From contig NZ_JTDV01000002.1 in NCBI RefSeq assembly GCF_000943555.1, positions 124,001-188,000 on the forward strand: DNA of 64,000 bases. Reading direction: 5' to 3'. Within the stretch, counting starts at the first letter, position 1. Every line of letters starts with the position of its first letter. The stretch comes from Neotamlana nanhaiensis. Lineage in GTDB: Bacteria > Bacteroidota > Bacteroidia > Flavobacteriales > Flavobacteriaceae. Of the stretch, positions 35,246 to 45,149 are shown piece by piece. A model generated the notes under the pieces. The model made no database searches, was not told the DNA's origin, and was given only the letters and a program-made list of their open reading frames with translations. The position numbers and the translations under genes are program-made.

Positions 35246-37762
35246 ATGAAAAAAATCATAGTAGTAGGTAACGGTATGGTAGGCTATAAATTCTGCGAAA
35301 AATTTGCAGAAAAAGCTACTGATACCTCATTTAAGTTAACCGTTTTTGGTGAAGAACCACGTCCGGCATACGACCGCGTTCACTTAAGTGAATATTTTGA
35401 AAACCAAGATGCAAAAGCTCTAGAAATGGCTCCAGCCGAATGGTATTCTGAAAATAACATCGATTTAGTTACAAATGAACGTGTGGTAGATATACACCGT
35501 TCGTCTAAAACTATTACTACATCAAAAGATAGAACTTTTACCTACGACTATTTAGTACTTGCCACAGGATCGTCTCCTTTTGTACCACCAATTAAAGGTG
35601 TAGAAAAAGAAGGTGTATTTGTGTACAGAACTATTGAAGATTTAGAAGGCATGCTCGCTTACGCAGCTAACTTAAAAGCCATAAAGCCAGATGCTAAAGC
35701 TGCGGTTTTAGGTGGTGGTTTGTTAGGTTTAGAAGCTGGTAAAGCAGTTTTAGATATGGGTTTAGAACCACATATCGTAGAGTTTGCACCAAAGTTAATG
35801 CCACGACAGTTAGATTCTAGAAGTAGTAATGTATTGCAATTAAAGTTAGAATCTATTGGTTTAAATATTCATTTAAGTAAAGCTACGAATCAAATTTTAG
35901 GCGACGAAGCTATTATAGGGATGGAGTTTGGCGAAGACGATGTGCTAGATGTAGACATGCTAATTGTTTCAGCAGGTATTCGCCCGCGAGACGAACTCGC
36001 CAAAACTTGCGATTTAGAAGTTGGCGTACGTGGTGGTATTTTGGTTAACAACAAAATGCAAACTACCGATCCAGATATTTTTGCTATTGGCGAAGTGGCT
36101 TTGTTAAATCAAATGATTTATGGTTTGGTAGCTCCTGGTTACGATATGGCAGAAATTGCGGTGAAGCAAATTTTAGGTGAAGCCGATGCTGAAATGCCAA
36201 AAGATATCGATATGTCAACCAAATTGAAACTAATTGGTGTTGATGTAGCTAGTTTTGGCGAACCATTTATGCCAGCATCAAAAGGCCATTCTATTATATA
36301 TGAAGATAAAACCAAGTTTTTATACAAACGTATTAATGTAAGTCACGATCGTAAAAAATTACTTGGTGGCATTTTAGTTGGCGATGCGGCCGATTATAAT
36401 ATGCTACACCAAATTTATATGAATGGTATGGCTATTCCAGAAGAGCCAGCGCAATTAATTTTACCAAGTAGCGATGGTGCTGCAGCATTTGGCGATGTTA
36501 TGGATTTACCAGACGAAGCTCAAATATGTTCGTGCGAAAGTGTAACAAAAGGTCAAATTTGTGGTGTTATTGAGAGTGGTGAAGCTAAAGATTTAGCTGA
36601 TGTTGTGTCGTGTACAAAAGCAGGAACTGGTTGTGGTGGCTGTAAACCAATGGTTAAAGATATTGCCGAAGCAACTTTAAAATCGCTCGGTATCGAGGTT
36701 AAAGATTCTATTTGCGAACATTTCGATTACAACCGTCAAGATTTATATAAAATTATTCAGGTAAAAGGCTATACAACTTTTAACCAAGTGTTAGACAGTC
36801 ACGGAAATGGTGGTCATGGTTGTGAGCTATGTAAACCCGTAGTGGCATCGTTAATGGCAAGTATACATGCCGATACAGCTAATAAAGAATACGCTATTCA
36901 AGATTCAAACGATAGGTTTTTAGCAAACATTCAGCGTAACGGAACCTATTCTGTGGTACCGCGAGTTCCAGGAGGCGAAATTACACCAGACAAGTTAATT
37001 GCTCTTGGTGAAATTGCTAAAAAATACAATTTATATACAAAAATAACGGGAGGTGTTCGTATCGATTTATTTGGTGCTACATTAAATCAGTTACCATTAA
37101 TTTGGAAAGAATTAATTGCTCATGGTTTCGAGAGTGGTCATGCCTATGGTAAATCGTTGCGTACGGTAAAAACTTGTGTAGGTTCTACGTGGTGCCGTTA
37201 CGGCATGGACGAAAGTGTGAGTTTTGGTATTGAGTTAGAAAACCGTTACCGTGGTATTCGTGCGCCTCATAAAATTAAAGGAGGTGTTTCGGGCTGTATT
37301 CGCGAATGCGCCGAAGCTCGTGGTAAAGATTTTGGTTTAATTGCTGTTGAAGGCGGTTGGAATCTTTATGTTGGTGGTAATGGTGGCGCAAACCCACGTC
37401 ATGCCGAATTATTTGCAGAACAAATAGATAACGAAACCGTAATTAAATACCTCGATCGTTACTTAATGTTTTACATGCGAACTGCCAAACCTTTACAGCG
37501 TACTGCCGCATGGCAAGAACGATTAGAAGGCGGATTAGATTATTTAAAAGAAGTTATTATTGATGATAAATTAGGAATTGCTAAAGATTTAGAAGCCGAA
37601 ATGCAAACCCTAGTTAATAAGTTTGAATGTGAATGGACACAAGCTGTTAACGACCCAGAAATGATGAAGCGATTTAGCCATTTTGTAAACAGTAATGACG
37701 ACGACGATAATATAGTTTTTGTACCAATGCGCGAACAAAAAATGCCTGAACCCTGGAAATAA
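35246..37762 (+). CDS. nirB: Nitrite reductase [NAD(P)H], large subunit
   Basis: An 838-residue cytosolic enzyme that reduces nitrite to ammonium with NAD(P)H. Order: FAD/NAD(P)-binding domain (VVGNGMVGYKFCEKF at the start; VLGGGLLGLEAGKAV near 155), a BFD-like [2Fe-2S] domain (CSCESV near residue 427; GTGCGGCKPMV near 461), a second BFD-like repeat (GHGCELCKPV near 528), and the siroheme/[4Fe-4S] domain with CVGSTWC near 643 and CIREC near 684. All cluster ligands are present and length is normal. First gene of an operon with nirD, a DUF4202 gene and a two-component system, all closely spaced. Confidence 0.96.
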   Translation: MKKIIVVGNGMVGYKFCEKFAEKATDTSFKLTVFGEEPRPAYDRVHLSEYFENQDAKALEMAPAEWYSENNIDLVTNERVVDIHRSSKTITTSKDRTFTYDYLVLATGSSPFVPPIKGVEKEGVFVYRTIEDLEGMLAYAANLKAIKPDAKAAVLGGGLLGLEAGKAVLDMGLEPHIVEFAPKLMPRQLDSRSSNVLQLKLESIGLNIHLSKATNQILGDEAIIGMEFGEDDVLDVDMLIVSAGIRPRDELAKTCDLEVGVRGGILVNNKMQTTDPDIFAIGEVALLNQMIYGLVAPGYDMAEIAVKQILGEADAEMPKDIDMSTKLKLIGVDVASFGEPFMPASKGHSIIYEDKTKFLYKRINVSHDRKKLLGGILVGDAADYNMLHQIYMNGMAIPEEPAQLILPSSDGAAAFGDVMDLPDEAQICSCESVTKGQICGVIESGEAKDLADVVSCTKAGTGCGGCKPMVKDIAEATLKSLGIEVKDSICEHFDYNRQDLYKIIQVKGYTTFNQVLDSHGNGGHGCELCKPVVASLMASIHADTANKEYAIQDSNDRFLANIQRNGTYSVVPRVPGGEITPDKLIALGEIAKKYNLYTKITGGVRIDLFGATLNQLPLIWKELIAHGFESGHAYGKSLRTVKTCVGSTWCRYGMDESVSFGIELENRYRGIRAPHKIKGGVSGCIRECAEARGKDFGLIAVEGGWNLYVGGNGGANPRHAELFAEQIDNETVIKYLDRYLMFYMRTAKPLQRTAAWQERLEGGLDYLKEVIIDDKLGIAKDLEAEMQTLVNKFECEWTQAVNDPEMMKRFSHFVNSNDDDDNIVFVPMREQKMPEPWK

Positions 37763-37785
37763 GCTAACAACCTTAAAAAAACAAT

Positions 37786-38163
37786 ATGGAAGAAGTTTTA
37801 GAAAAATACACGGCAACCAAAATAGAAGATGTTAAGGTTTGGTTTAAAGCAGCATCAATTAGCGATTTTCCTGCCGACGGTGGCGCTTGTGTAAAGTATA
37901 AAAATAAGCAAATTGCGGTTTTTAATTTTGCTCGATTAAATAAATGGTATGCCTGCCAAAATGTTTGTCCGCATAAAATGGAAATGGTATTGTCGCGCGG
38001 TATGATTGGAGACGATAAAGGCACACCAAAAGTAGCTTGCCCGTTACATAAAAAAACATTCTCGTTGGAAAATGGTGAAAATTTAAATGGCGATTTAGAA
38101 GCTATTGCAACTTATCCTGTAAAAATTGAAGAAGAAAATGTGTATATTGGCTTTGCAGACTAA
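37786..38163 (+). CDS. nirD: Nitrite reductase small subunit
   Basis: A 125-residue Rieske-fold protein that partners NirB. Seen: WFKAASISDFPADGGACV, KQIAVFNFARLNKWYACQNVCPHK and the second segment CPLHKKTFSLENG. The CPH and CPLH segments look Rieske-like, although NirD proteins usually lack the full cluster set. The gene starts 23 bases after nirB and is co-transcribed with it. Confidence 0.94.
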   Translation: MEEVLEKYTATKIEDVKVWFKAASISDFPADGGACVKYKNKQIAVFNFARLNKWYACQNVCPHKMEMVLSRGMIGDDKGTPKVACPLHKKTFSLENGENLNGDLEAIATYPVKIEEENVYIGFAD

Positions 38164-38175
38164 TATTTAAAACAC

Positions 38176-38760
38176 ATGAAGCCTACAAGATTTGAAACCG
38201 CAATTGCTTTAATTGATAATAAAAACGCCGAAGATATAAACGTTTACGAAACCCATGGCATTAAGTTTCCAAAAGAGTTATTGTATTCGCAGCGTATGTC
38301 GCAAAAATTATTACAATTTAAACCAAACGCTTCAAGAGCATTACAAATAGCAGCGCGGGCACAACATATTTGCCGTTGGAAAATTGATAGAGACGAGTAC
38401 CCAATGGATCGTGTAGGTTATTTAAAATGGCGCGAGTCTTTAAAAAAATTACATGCCGATTTAACCGAATCTATTTTAAAAGACGTAGGTTTCAACGACG
38501 AGTTTATAAAACGTGTAACCGATTTAATTAAGAAGAAACTCATAAAGAAAAACGAAGAAACACAAATACTCGAAGATGTTATTTGTTTGGTTTTTCTAGA
38601 TTATTATTTCGATGAGTTTGCCGAAAAGCATTCCGACGAAAAAATTATTGATATTCTTCAAAAAACTTGGGTTAAAATGTCTGATGAAGGTCATGAAGAA
38701 GCTTTGAAAATAAAATATTCCGATAAAAGTTTAGCGCTTATAAAACAAGCATTATCATAA
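38176..38760 (+). CDS. DUF4202 domain protein
   Basis: A 194-residue helical, soluble protein with conserved-looking segments YSQRMSQKLLQF, IAARAQHICRWKIDRDEYP and DVICLVFLDYYFDEF. The paired His and Asp/Glu residues (AQHICRW; EDVICLVF; DEFAEKH) recall HD-type metal sites, but the family's function is unknown to me. It is 12 bases from nirD and 12 bases from the sensor kinase gene, so it is translated as part of the nitrite reductase operon. A role in NirBD assembly, metal or nucleotide handling is only a guess. Confidence 0.75.
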   Translation: MKPTRFETAIALIDNKNAEDINVYETHGIKFPKELLYSQRMSQKLLQFKPNASRALQIAARAQHICRWKIDRDEYPMDRVGYLKWRESLKKLHADLTESILKDVGFNDEFIKRVTDLIKKKLIKKNEETQILEDVICLVFLDYYFDEFAEKHSDEKIIDILQKTWVKMSDEGHEEALKIKYSDKSLALIKQALS

Positions 38761-38772
38761 AAACAAATAAGT

Positions 38773-40629
38773 ATGAATAATAACAGCAACACCTTGGACC
38801 AACGTACCTTTGGTAAGTTAAGTCGGTTGTATGTTATTGCACTTACAGTTATTGCTTTGTCTATTATTGTTAGTCAGTATTTAGTACGAAAGCATCTTAA
38901 TACACAAGAAAGCGATTCTACAATTATTAACGTTGCGGGTCGCCAACGAATGCTTAGCCAAAAACTCACTAAAGATGTGGTTAAGTTATCTTCCGCTAAA
39001 AATTTAGAAGCACAGCTTCAGCTTAAAAATCAAATAAAACAAACCTTGCTACTTTGGGAAACCTCGCATTATGCTTTGCAAAATGGTAGCGATAGTATGG
39101 GTTTACCCGGAGATAATAGTAAAGCTATTCAGCAAAAATTCAAAAAATTAAATCCTGTTTTTTTAAGTATAAGCAACGCTTCAAAAAGTATTATTTCTAA
39201 AATAGAAAACACGCCGCCTTTACCATTAACCCAATACGAAGCAGCTATTGAAACGGTTACCAACGCCGAAAGTAATTTTTTGGTTTTAATGGATGATATT
39301 GTAAACCAATACGATGTCGAGGCGAGTAAAAAAGTAAATTGGTTGCGCCAATTAGAAAGTTTTATTACCATTTTTACCCTGTTAGTGCTATTGCTAGAAT
39401 TTTTATTTATTTTCTGGCCAACAGCTAAAAATATTCGAGGTACATTATCCGATTTACTTCGTGCCGAACGCAAAGCTAAAAAAATGGCTATTGAGGCGGA
39501 TGAACTTAGTCTTGCCAAAGAAAAATCGATTAAAGAACTGCGTGCGCTAAATTATGCAATGGACGAAACCTTGCTTTTTGCTCGAATTACTCCCAATGGC
39601 TCGCTTGTGCATATGGGAAAAAAATTCTCAAAATTATTTAGAGTATCTCGTTTTAGCGTGTCAAGTTCTTTTGCCGAAATTCTTTCCATCCATGAAAACG
39701 AACAAGTAATAATTGAAAATATAATTACTAAGCATAAAAAAATAGGTTGGCAAGGCGAGGTAAAAGCAACAACTAAAGATGAAAAAGATATTTGGTTAGA
39801 AATGGCTTTTATTCCTTTTAACCCTTCCGAAGACAAATCAGAATTACTTATAATCGCTTCCGATATTACGTATAGAAAAGAGGCACAACTTGAAATTGAA
39901 CGATTAACAAAACAAGGTTTTGATGAAAAAATGAATCATCAAAAAATTATTTCAAGTCAAATTATAGAAAATCAAGAAAAAGAGCAAAGTCGTATAGCTA
40001 AAGACGTTCACGATGGTATTGGGCAAATGCTTACAGGGTTAAAATATAATTTAGAAAGTATAAATTTAAGTGACACAGAAAAAGCTTCGCAAAAAATTGA
40101 ATACTTAAAAGAATTAGCTTTAAATATTATAAAAGGTGTACGTACGGCAACTTTTAATTTAACACCTCCAGAATTGTCCGATCATGGTATTGTGCCCGCA
40201 ATTACAAAATTAACACAAGAACTTACTAAGTTAACCAATAAAAATATTCAGCTTTTTAATAAAAGTAATTTTAATCAGCGATTAGATTCTTTAGTCGAAA
40301 TTAATATTTATCGTATTGTACAAGAAGCTATTAACAATGCTATTAAGTATGCCGATTCATCGTATATTATTGTGTCGCTGTCGCATAGCGAAAATATACT
40401 TAGTATTGTTATTGATGATAATGGTAAAGGTTTTAACCCTAACAAAGTAGATAAAGTAAAAAATGGCGATGGCGGTATGGGAATGACGTTTATGAAAGAA
40501 CGCATAAAATATATTGACGGACGTCTGTTTTTGTCGTCCGAAGCAGGAAAAGGCACACGTGTAACCTTAAACATACCTTTACCAAAACAAGTAGATTCGG
40601 AAAAATTAGTAAATTTACCAACCATTTAA
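38773..40629 (+). CDS. NarX-like sensor histidine kinase
   Basis: A 618-residue membrane protein. TM1 is near residues 18-38. A periplasmic PilJ/NarX-type domain follows with INVAGRQRMLSQKLTKDV, which looks like the nitrate-binding P-box region. TM2 is near 195-215, then a coiled linker, a PAS domain (about 260-375), HisKA_3 with the phospho-acceptor His413 (AKDVHDGIGQM) and a C-terminal HATPase (NAIKYADSSYII; IDDNGKGFNPN; GGMGMTFMKERI). Class of NarX/NarQ. It probably senses nitrate or nitrite and acts on the response regulator 13 bases downstream. The ligand is inferred. Confidence 0.88.
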   Translation: MNNNSNTLDQRTFGKLSRLYVIALTVIALSIIVSQYLVRKHLNTQESDSTIINVAGRQRMLSQKLTKDVVKLSSAKNLEAQLQLKNQIKQTLLLWETSHYALQNGSDSMGLPGDNSKAIQQKFKKLNPVFLSISNASKSIISKIENTPPLPLTQYEAAIETVTNAESNFLVLMDDIVNQYDVEASKKVNWLRQLESFITIFTLLVLLLEFLFIFWPTAKNIRGTLSDLLRAERKAKKMAIEADELSLAKEKSIKELRALNYAMDETLLFARITPNGSLVHMGKKFSKLFRVSRFSVSSSFAEILSIHENEQVIIENIITKHKKIGWQGEVKATTKDEKDIWLEMAFIPFNPSEDKSELLIIASDITYRKEAQLEIERLTKQGFDEKMNHQKIISSQIIENQEKEQSRIAKDVHDGIGQMLTGLKYNLESINLSDTEKASQKIEYLKELALNIIKGVRTATFNLTPPELSDHGIVPAITKLTQELTKLTNKNIQLFNKSNFNQRLDSLVEINIYRIVQEAINNAIKYADSSYIIVSLSHSENILSIVIDDNGKGFNPNKVDKVKNGDGGMGMTFMKERIKYIDGRLFLSSEAGKGTRVTLNIPLPKQVDSEKLVNLPTI

Positions 40630-40642
40630 ACTAAGTAGAATT

Positions 40643-41311
40643 ATGGATGTTATTAATGTTGTTTTAGCCGACGATCACGTATTAGTACGCGATGGCATAA
40701 AGGCGCTCTTAGAAGATCAAGTAGGCATAAATGTAGTAAATGAAGCTTCCGATGGTGCTGAAGCCATTGAAATTATTAATAACGAGCAACCTCATGTTTT
40801 AATTGTAGATATACGTATGCCAAATAAAAATGGCATCGAGGTGGTTGGCGAGCTTAAACAAACACATCCTAATGTTAAAGCCTTGGTGTTGTCTATGCAC
40901 GACTCCGAAGAATACGTAGTTAAATCAATTCAAGCTGGTGCCGATGGTTATATGCTTAAAGGAGCGAGTAAAGACGAATTTTTAAAAGCGCTTAACACCG
41001 TGGCTTCAGGAGGTAAATATTTTACAGGTGAAGTATCGGAAATATTGCTTAATAATTTTGTTAATGGTAATGTGACTCCAGAAGTACCAAAGCGAGAAAT
41101 TTCAAAAGAAGACGATCCGTTTAAACTTACTAAACGCGAAAGGCAAATTTTAGAGCTTGTTTTACAGTTAAAAAACAATAAGGATATTGCCAAAGAGTTA
41201 GAAATAAGCAAGCGTACTGCCGAGGTACATCGGTTTAACCTTATGAAAAAACTTGAAGTTAAAAACCTTATGGAACTCACCAATAAGGCTAAAGAATACC
41301 AACTTATTTAA
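40643..41311 (+). CDS. NarL/FixJ-family response regulator
   Basis: A 222-residue regulator with a receiver domain (acidic pair Asp10/Asp11, phospho-acceptor Asp56 in VDIRMPN, Lys in GYMLKGAS) and a C-terminal LuxR-type HTH (KLTKRERQILELVLQLKNNKDIAKELEISKRTAEVHRFNLMKK, cited in part only). Partner of the NarX-like kinase. It may bind the 16-bp palindrome found upstream of the nitrate genes, though NarL sites normally look different. Last gene of the nir operon before a strong terminator. Confidence 0.93.
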   Translation: MDVINVVLADDHVLVRDGIKALLEDQVGINVVNEASDGAEAIEIINNEQPHVLIVDIRMPNKNGIEVVGELKQTHPNVKALVLSMHDSEEYVVKSIQAGADGYMLKGASKDEFLKALNTVASGGKYFTGEVSEILLNNFVNGNVTPEVPKREISKEDDPFKLTKRERQILELVLQLKNNKDIAKELEISKRTAEVHRFNLMKKLEVKNLMELTNKAKEYQLI

Positions 41312-41412
41312 CTAACTTAGGTTACTCTGGATATCTATCTTAATTTAAAAAAATTGATGCAATCTTTTTATTAATTTTAGACTTATTTTAAAATATTACA
41401 GACTTAATATTT

Positions 41413-41454
41413 AGCGATTTATGTTTTTTTAAAGCATAAATCGCTTCTTTTTTT
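41413..41454 (+). terminator. Terminator of the nir operon
   Basis: An 11-bp stem AGCGATTTATG (41413-41423) with CATAAATCGCT (41435-41445) and a following T run of 8 or more (41446-41454 region). Classic intrinsic terminator. Confidence 0.88.
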
Positions 41455-41532
41455 AGCATATTCTTAAAAAGTAAATTTCCTAATTATCAAAATCGTATAA
41501 ATCATATAATACGTAGATTTTATTATTAAAAT

Positions 41533-41554
41533 TAAGTATTTATACTTATTTTTG
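41533..41554 (+). promoter_or_regulatory. Nitrate reductase gene promoter with perfect 16-bp palindrome
   Basis: TAAGTATTTATACTTA at 41533-41548 is a perfect inverted repeat (7-bp arms, 2-bp centre). It overlaps the -7 box TATTTTTG (41547-41554) by two bases. The ATG lies 74 bases after the -7 box. The strongest of the four matching sites. Confidence 0.7.
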
Positions 41555-41627
41555 TTTAAACTCAAGCTTAATATGTATTTGGTTAAATTTAAGTTATAAA
41601 AGTTTAAATTAGTTCAAAACCTTCGTT

Positions 41628-44600
41628 ATGTTAAAAAAAGAAATTAAAACAACATGTTCGTATTGCGGTGTAGGCTGCGGAATTGTTATTAAAAAAGATA
41701 ATAACGACAAGGTTTTTGTTGAAGGAGATAAAGATCACCCTGTAAACAAAGGGATGCTATGTAGTAAAGGTATGAATCTGCATTATGTAGCCAACGATAC
41801 TTCCGATAGAATTTTATATCCAGAAATGCGCTGGAGCAGATCGCACCCAAGAGAGCGTGTTACTTGGGATGATGCCCTCGATAGAGCTGCAAGCGTATTT
41901 AAAACCATGATTAAAAAATACGGTCCAGATAGTGTAGCATTTTATGTATCTGGACAAAGTTTAACCGAAGAATATTACATCGCTAATAAATTAACCAAAG
42001 GCTTTTTAGGAACCAATAACATCGATACTAACTCGCGTTTATGCATGAGTTCGGCAGTGGTTGGTTATAAAAAAACATTTGGTGAAGACAGCGTACCTAT
42101 TTCGTACGAAGACATAGAATTGGCAGACTGTTTTTTAATTACAGGTGCAAATCCTGCATGGTGTCATCCTATATTATTCAGACGCATTGAAAAGCATAAA
42201 GAGGAAAATCCTAATGTAAAAATTATAGTTGTAGACCCTAGAAAAACCGATTCTGCAAACTTTGCCGATTTTCATTTACAACTTATCCCTGGAACAGATA
42301 TTATTCTGTATAATGCCATTGCACGTTGTATTTACGAACGCGGATTAATAGATGAGCATTTTATAAATAACTATACCGATGGTTTTACTGCCTATAAAGA
42401 GCTTATTTTTAAAACATCGGTAAAGCAAGCCGCAAAACAGTGTGGTGTACCAGAAAAATTAATTCGTAAAGCTGCCGATATTATTGGGCTTTCAAAAGGT
42501 TTTATTAGCATGTGGGCCATGGGCTTAAACCAAAGCGTTATTGGTACCGATAAAAATGTATCCCTTTTAAACCTCTCGCTTATTACAGGAAATGTTGGTA
42601 AACCCGGTGCAGGTCCTTTTTCGTTAACAGGACAACCTAACGCTATGGGCGGACGCGAAGTTGGCGGTATGGCAAATTTACTAGCGGTTCATAAAGATTT
42701 AGCAAATGCCGAACACAGACGCGAAGTAGCGCAATTTTGGGGTGTTGAAGAGATTTCGCCTAAACCTGGATTAACCGCTACCCAAATGTTTGATGCTTTA
42801 GAATCGGGTAAATTAAAAGCCATTTGGATTGCCTGTACAAACCCGTCGGTAAGCCTACCTAATTCACATAAAATTGAAAAAGCCATGACAAACGCTAAGT
42901 TTGTGGTGGTACAAGATATATCGCATAAATCCGATACTACCGAGTATGCCGATTTATTACTTCCCGCCGCAGGTTGGTTGGAAAAAGAAGGAACCATGAC
43001 AAACTCTGAGCGTCGTATTTCGTATTTACCAAAAGAAATTCAGGCGCCAGGTGAGGCTCGACCAGATGTTGAAATTTTCTGCGACTTTGCGCAGCGCATG
43101 GGCTTTAGAGGATTTAATTATAACAGTACCGAAGAAATTTACGACGAGTATTGTAGCATGACCAAAGGCACTAATATTGATGTGTCGTTTCTTAATTACG
43201 ACCGTTTAAAAACCGAAGGTACATTTCAATGGCCTGTGCCAGAATACAGGCATGCTGGAACACCGCGTTTGTTTGAAGATAAAGTATTTTATACTCCATC
43301 AAAAAAGGCCATTTTTAACGTGCCTTCTTCTATTGAAAATACCGCCGTAAAACCAAACGACGATTTTCCTTTAGTTTTAACCACAGGGCGTGTGCGAGAC
43401 CAATGGCATACCATGACCAAAACTGGTAAGGTAGCTCGATTAAAAACGCATTACCCAAAACCTGTTTTAGAAATTAATCCGGTTGATGCTTATCTCAACA
43501 ATATAAAAGATGGCGATATAACGCAAATTACTAGCGAAAATGGTGAAGTTCGCGTACGTGCTAAAGTCACTAAAAATATTGCCAAAGGCGTTGTATTTTT
43601 ACCTATGCATTGGGGCAAACAGTTGCAAAATACCTTAAACAGAGCAAATAATTTAACACATACGGTTTTAGATCCAACATCGAAAGAGCCCGATTTTAAA
43701 TACACCCGTGTTAAAGTTGCCAAATACAAAAAACAAAAAGATAAAATTATAATTGTTGGTGCTGGAGCAGCAGCTTTTAGGTTTGTTCAAAATTATCGCG
43801 AATTAAATGAAGCAGACGAATTACATGTGTTCTCAAAAGAGCCAAATTTATTCTATAATCGAGTATTACTTCCCGAGTATGTTACCGATGAGTTAAGTTG
43901 GGAACAATTACTTAAAATTAAGAAATTCGAACTTTCAAAACTCGACATTAACGTGCATCCAGAAACGTTTATTGTCGAAATAAATCAGAAAGAAAAATAT
44001 GTAATCGATAACAAACACGAGAAACATAGTTTCGATAAACTTATTTTAGCTACAGGAAGTCGTGCCTTTGTGCCTCGCGATGTTCAAATAGATTTGCCTG
44101 GGCGATTTACCATGCGTAATAAAAAAGATGCTGACGATTTTAAGGCTTATTTAGATGCCACAGGATTACCTCCAGAAGAGCAACATGTTGTAATTGTTGG
44201 TGGCGGTTTACTTGGTTTGGAGCTCGCTGCAGCAATGAAGCATAAAAATGCGAAAATAACCATTATTCAACGTGCTTCCCGATTAATGGAGCGTCAATTA
44301 GATAGTATTTCCAGTAAATTATTGTCGCTCGATGTGCAGGAACGTGGTATTCAAATTTATTTTGACAATGAAGTAAGCACGGTTTTCGATGATGAAGATA
44401 CGGGCGAATTAAACATCACCTTAAAAAGTGGTAAGTTTTTAACAGCAAATGCCATTGTTTATGCAATCGGGACGATTCCAAATGTTGAAATGGCTAGAGA
44501 AAATGGTATTTTATGCGGAAGAGGCGTTAAAGTAAATGAGCATTTACAATCGTCAAACCCCGATATTTTTGCCATTGGTGAAATTGCTGAATATAACAAC

Positions 44601-45149
44601 CAATTATTCGGAATTACCTCGGCTGCCGAAGAGCAAGCCAATATTTTAGCCAATTATATTGCGGGCGATTTAGGCTCGTCTTACCATGGTTCGGTTCTTA
44701 TGAATATTTTAAAATTCAACGATCTAAACTTGTGTAGTATTGGAGATATTAAAGTACCCGAAAACGATGAAAGCTATGAAGAAATTATTTTCACCGATAT
44801 AAAAAAGCGTTATTATAAAAAATGTATTGTAAAAAATGATTTGCTTATTGGTGCGGTTTTAATGGGCGACAAAAATGAATTTGCCGAATTTAAATCGATG
44901 ATTGAAAGTAAAATAGAAATGGCCGAAAAGCGTGATAGCTTATTGCGAAGCGCCTCAAATACCGAACCTGTAAAAGGCGAATTGGTGTGCTCTTGCAGTC
45001 AAGTTGGCGTAGGTAATATAGAAGAAGCTATTCGTGGCGGATGTGCCGATTTTACCGAGTTATGCAATTCTACAGGAGCTGGTTTAGGCTGTGGTAGTTG
45101 TAAAACCGAAGTACGAGAAATTCTAAATAACTCAAAAGTATTAGCATGA
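41628..45149 (+). CDS. nasA: Assimilatory nitrate reductase fused to NasB-like flavoprotein and BFD domain
   Basis: A 1173-residue protein that reduces nitrate to nitrite. Order: [4Fe-4S] motif C10-x2-C13-x3-C17 with C44, the bis-MGD molybdopterin domains to about residue 700 (FYVSGQSLTEEYYIANKLTK; FLITGANPAWCHP; TGRVRDQWHTMTKTG near 590; MHWGKQLQNTLN), then a linker into an FAD/NAD(P)-binding domain from about 705 (IIIVGAGAAAFRFVQ; VVIVGGGLLGLELAA), then a C-terminal BFD-like [2Fe-2S] domain with LVCSCSQVG near 1119 and GLGCGSCKTEV near 1155. NasA and NasB are separate in many bacteria and are joined here. The next gene overlaps it by 4 bases. Confidence 0.9.
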   Translation: MLKKEIKTTCSYCGVGCGIVIKKDNNDKVFVEGDKDHPVNKGMLCSKGMNLHYVANDTSDRILYPEMRWSRSHPRERVTWDDALDRAASVFKTMIKKYGPDSVAFYVSGQSLTEEYYIANKLTKGFLGTNNIDTNSRLCMSSAVVGYKKTFGEDSVPISYEDIELADCFLITGANPAWCHPILFRRIEKHKEENPNVKIIVVDPRKTDSANFADFHLQLIPGTDIILYNAIARCIYERGLIDEHFINNYTDGFTAYKELIFKTSVKQAAKQCGVPEKLIRKAADIIGLSKGFISMWAMGLNQSVIGTDKNVSLLNLSLITGNVGKPGAGPFSLTGQPNAMGGREVGGMANLLAVHKDLANAEHRREVAQFWGVEEISPKPGLTATQMFDALESGKLKAIWIACTNPSVSLPNSHKIEKAMTNAKFVVVQDISHKSDTTEYADLLLPAAGWLEKEGTMTNSERRISYLPKEIQAPGEARPDVEIFCDFAQRMGFRGFNYNSTEEIYDEYCSMTKGTNIDVSFLNYDRLKTEGTFQWPVPEYRHAGTPRLFEDKVFYTPSKKAIFNVPSSIENTAVKPNDDFPLVLTTGRVRDQWHTMTKTGKVARLKTHYPKPVLEINPVDAYLNNIKDGDITQITSENGEVRVRAKVTKNIAKGVVFLPMHWGKQLQNTLNRANNLTHTVLDPTSKEPDFKYTRVKVAKYKKQKDKIIIVGAGAAAFRFVQNYRELNEADELHVFSKEPNLFYNRVLLPEYVTDELSWEQLLKIKKFELSKLDINVHPETFIVEINQKEKYVIDNKHEKHSFDKLILATGSRAFVPRDVQIDLPGRFTMRNKKDADDFKAYLDATGLPPEEQHVVIVGGGLLGLELAAAMKHKNAKITIIQRASRLMERQLDSISSKLLSLDVQERGIQIYFDNEVSTVFDDEDTGELNITLKSGKFLTANAIVYAIGTIPNVEMARENGILCGRGVKVNEHLQSSNPDIFAIGEIAEYNNQLFGITSAAEEQANILANYIAGDLGSSYHGSVLMNILKFNDLNLCSIGDIKVPENDESYEEIIFTDIKKRYYKKCIVKNDLLIGAVLMGDKNEFAEFKSMIESKIEMAEKRDSLLRSASNTEPVKGELVCSCSQVGVGNIEEAIRGGCADFTELCNSTGAGLGCGSCKTEVREILNNSKVLA

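Noticed and set aside
35246-40629. Respiratory nitrite reduction (NrfA or NirS/NirK type)
   Set aside because: The genes are NirBD with FAD, BFD and siroheme domains, which is the cytosolic ammonium-forming type; no multihaem protein is present.
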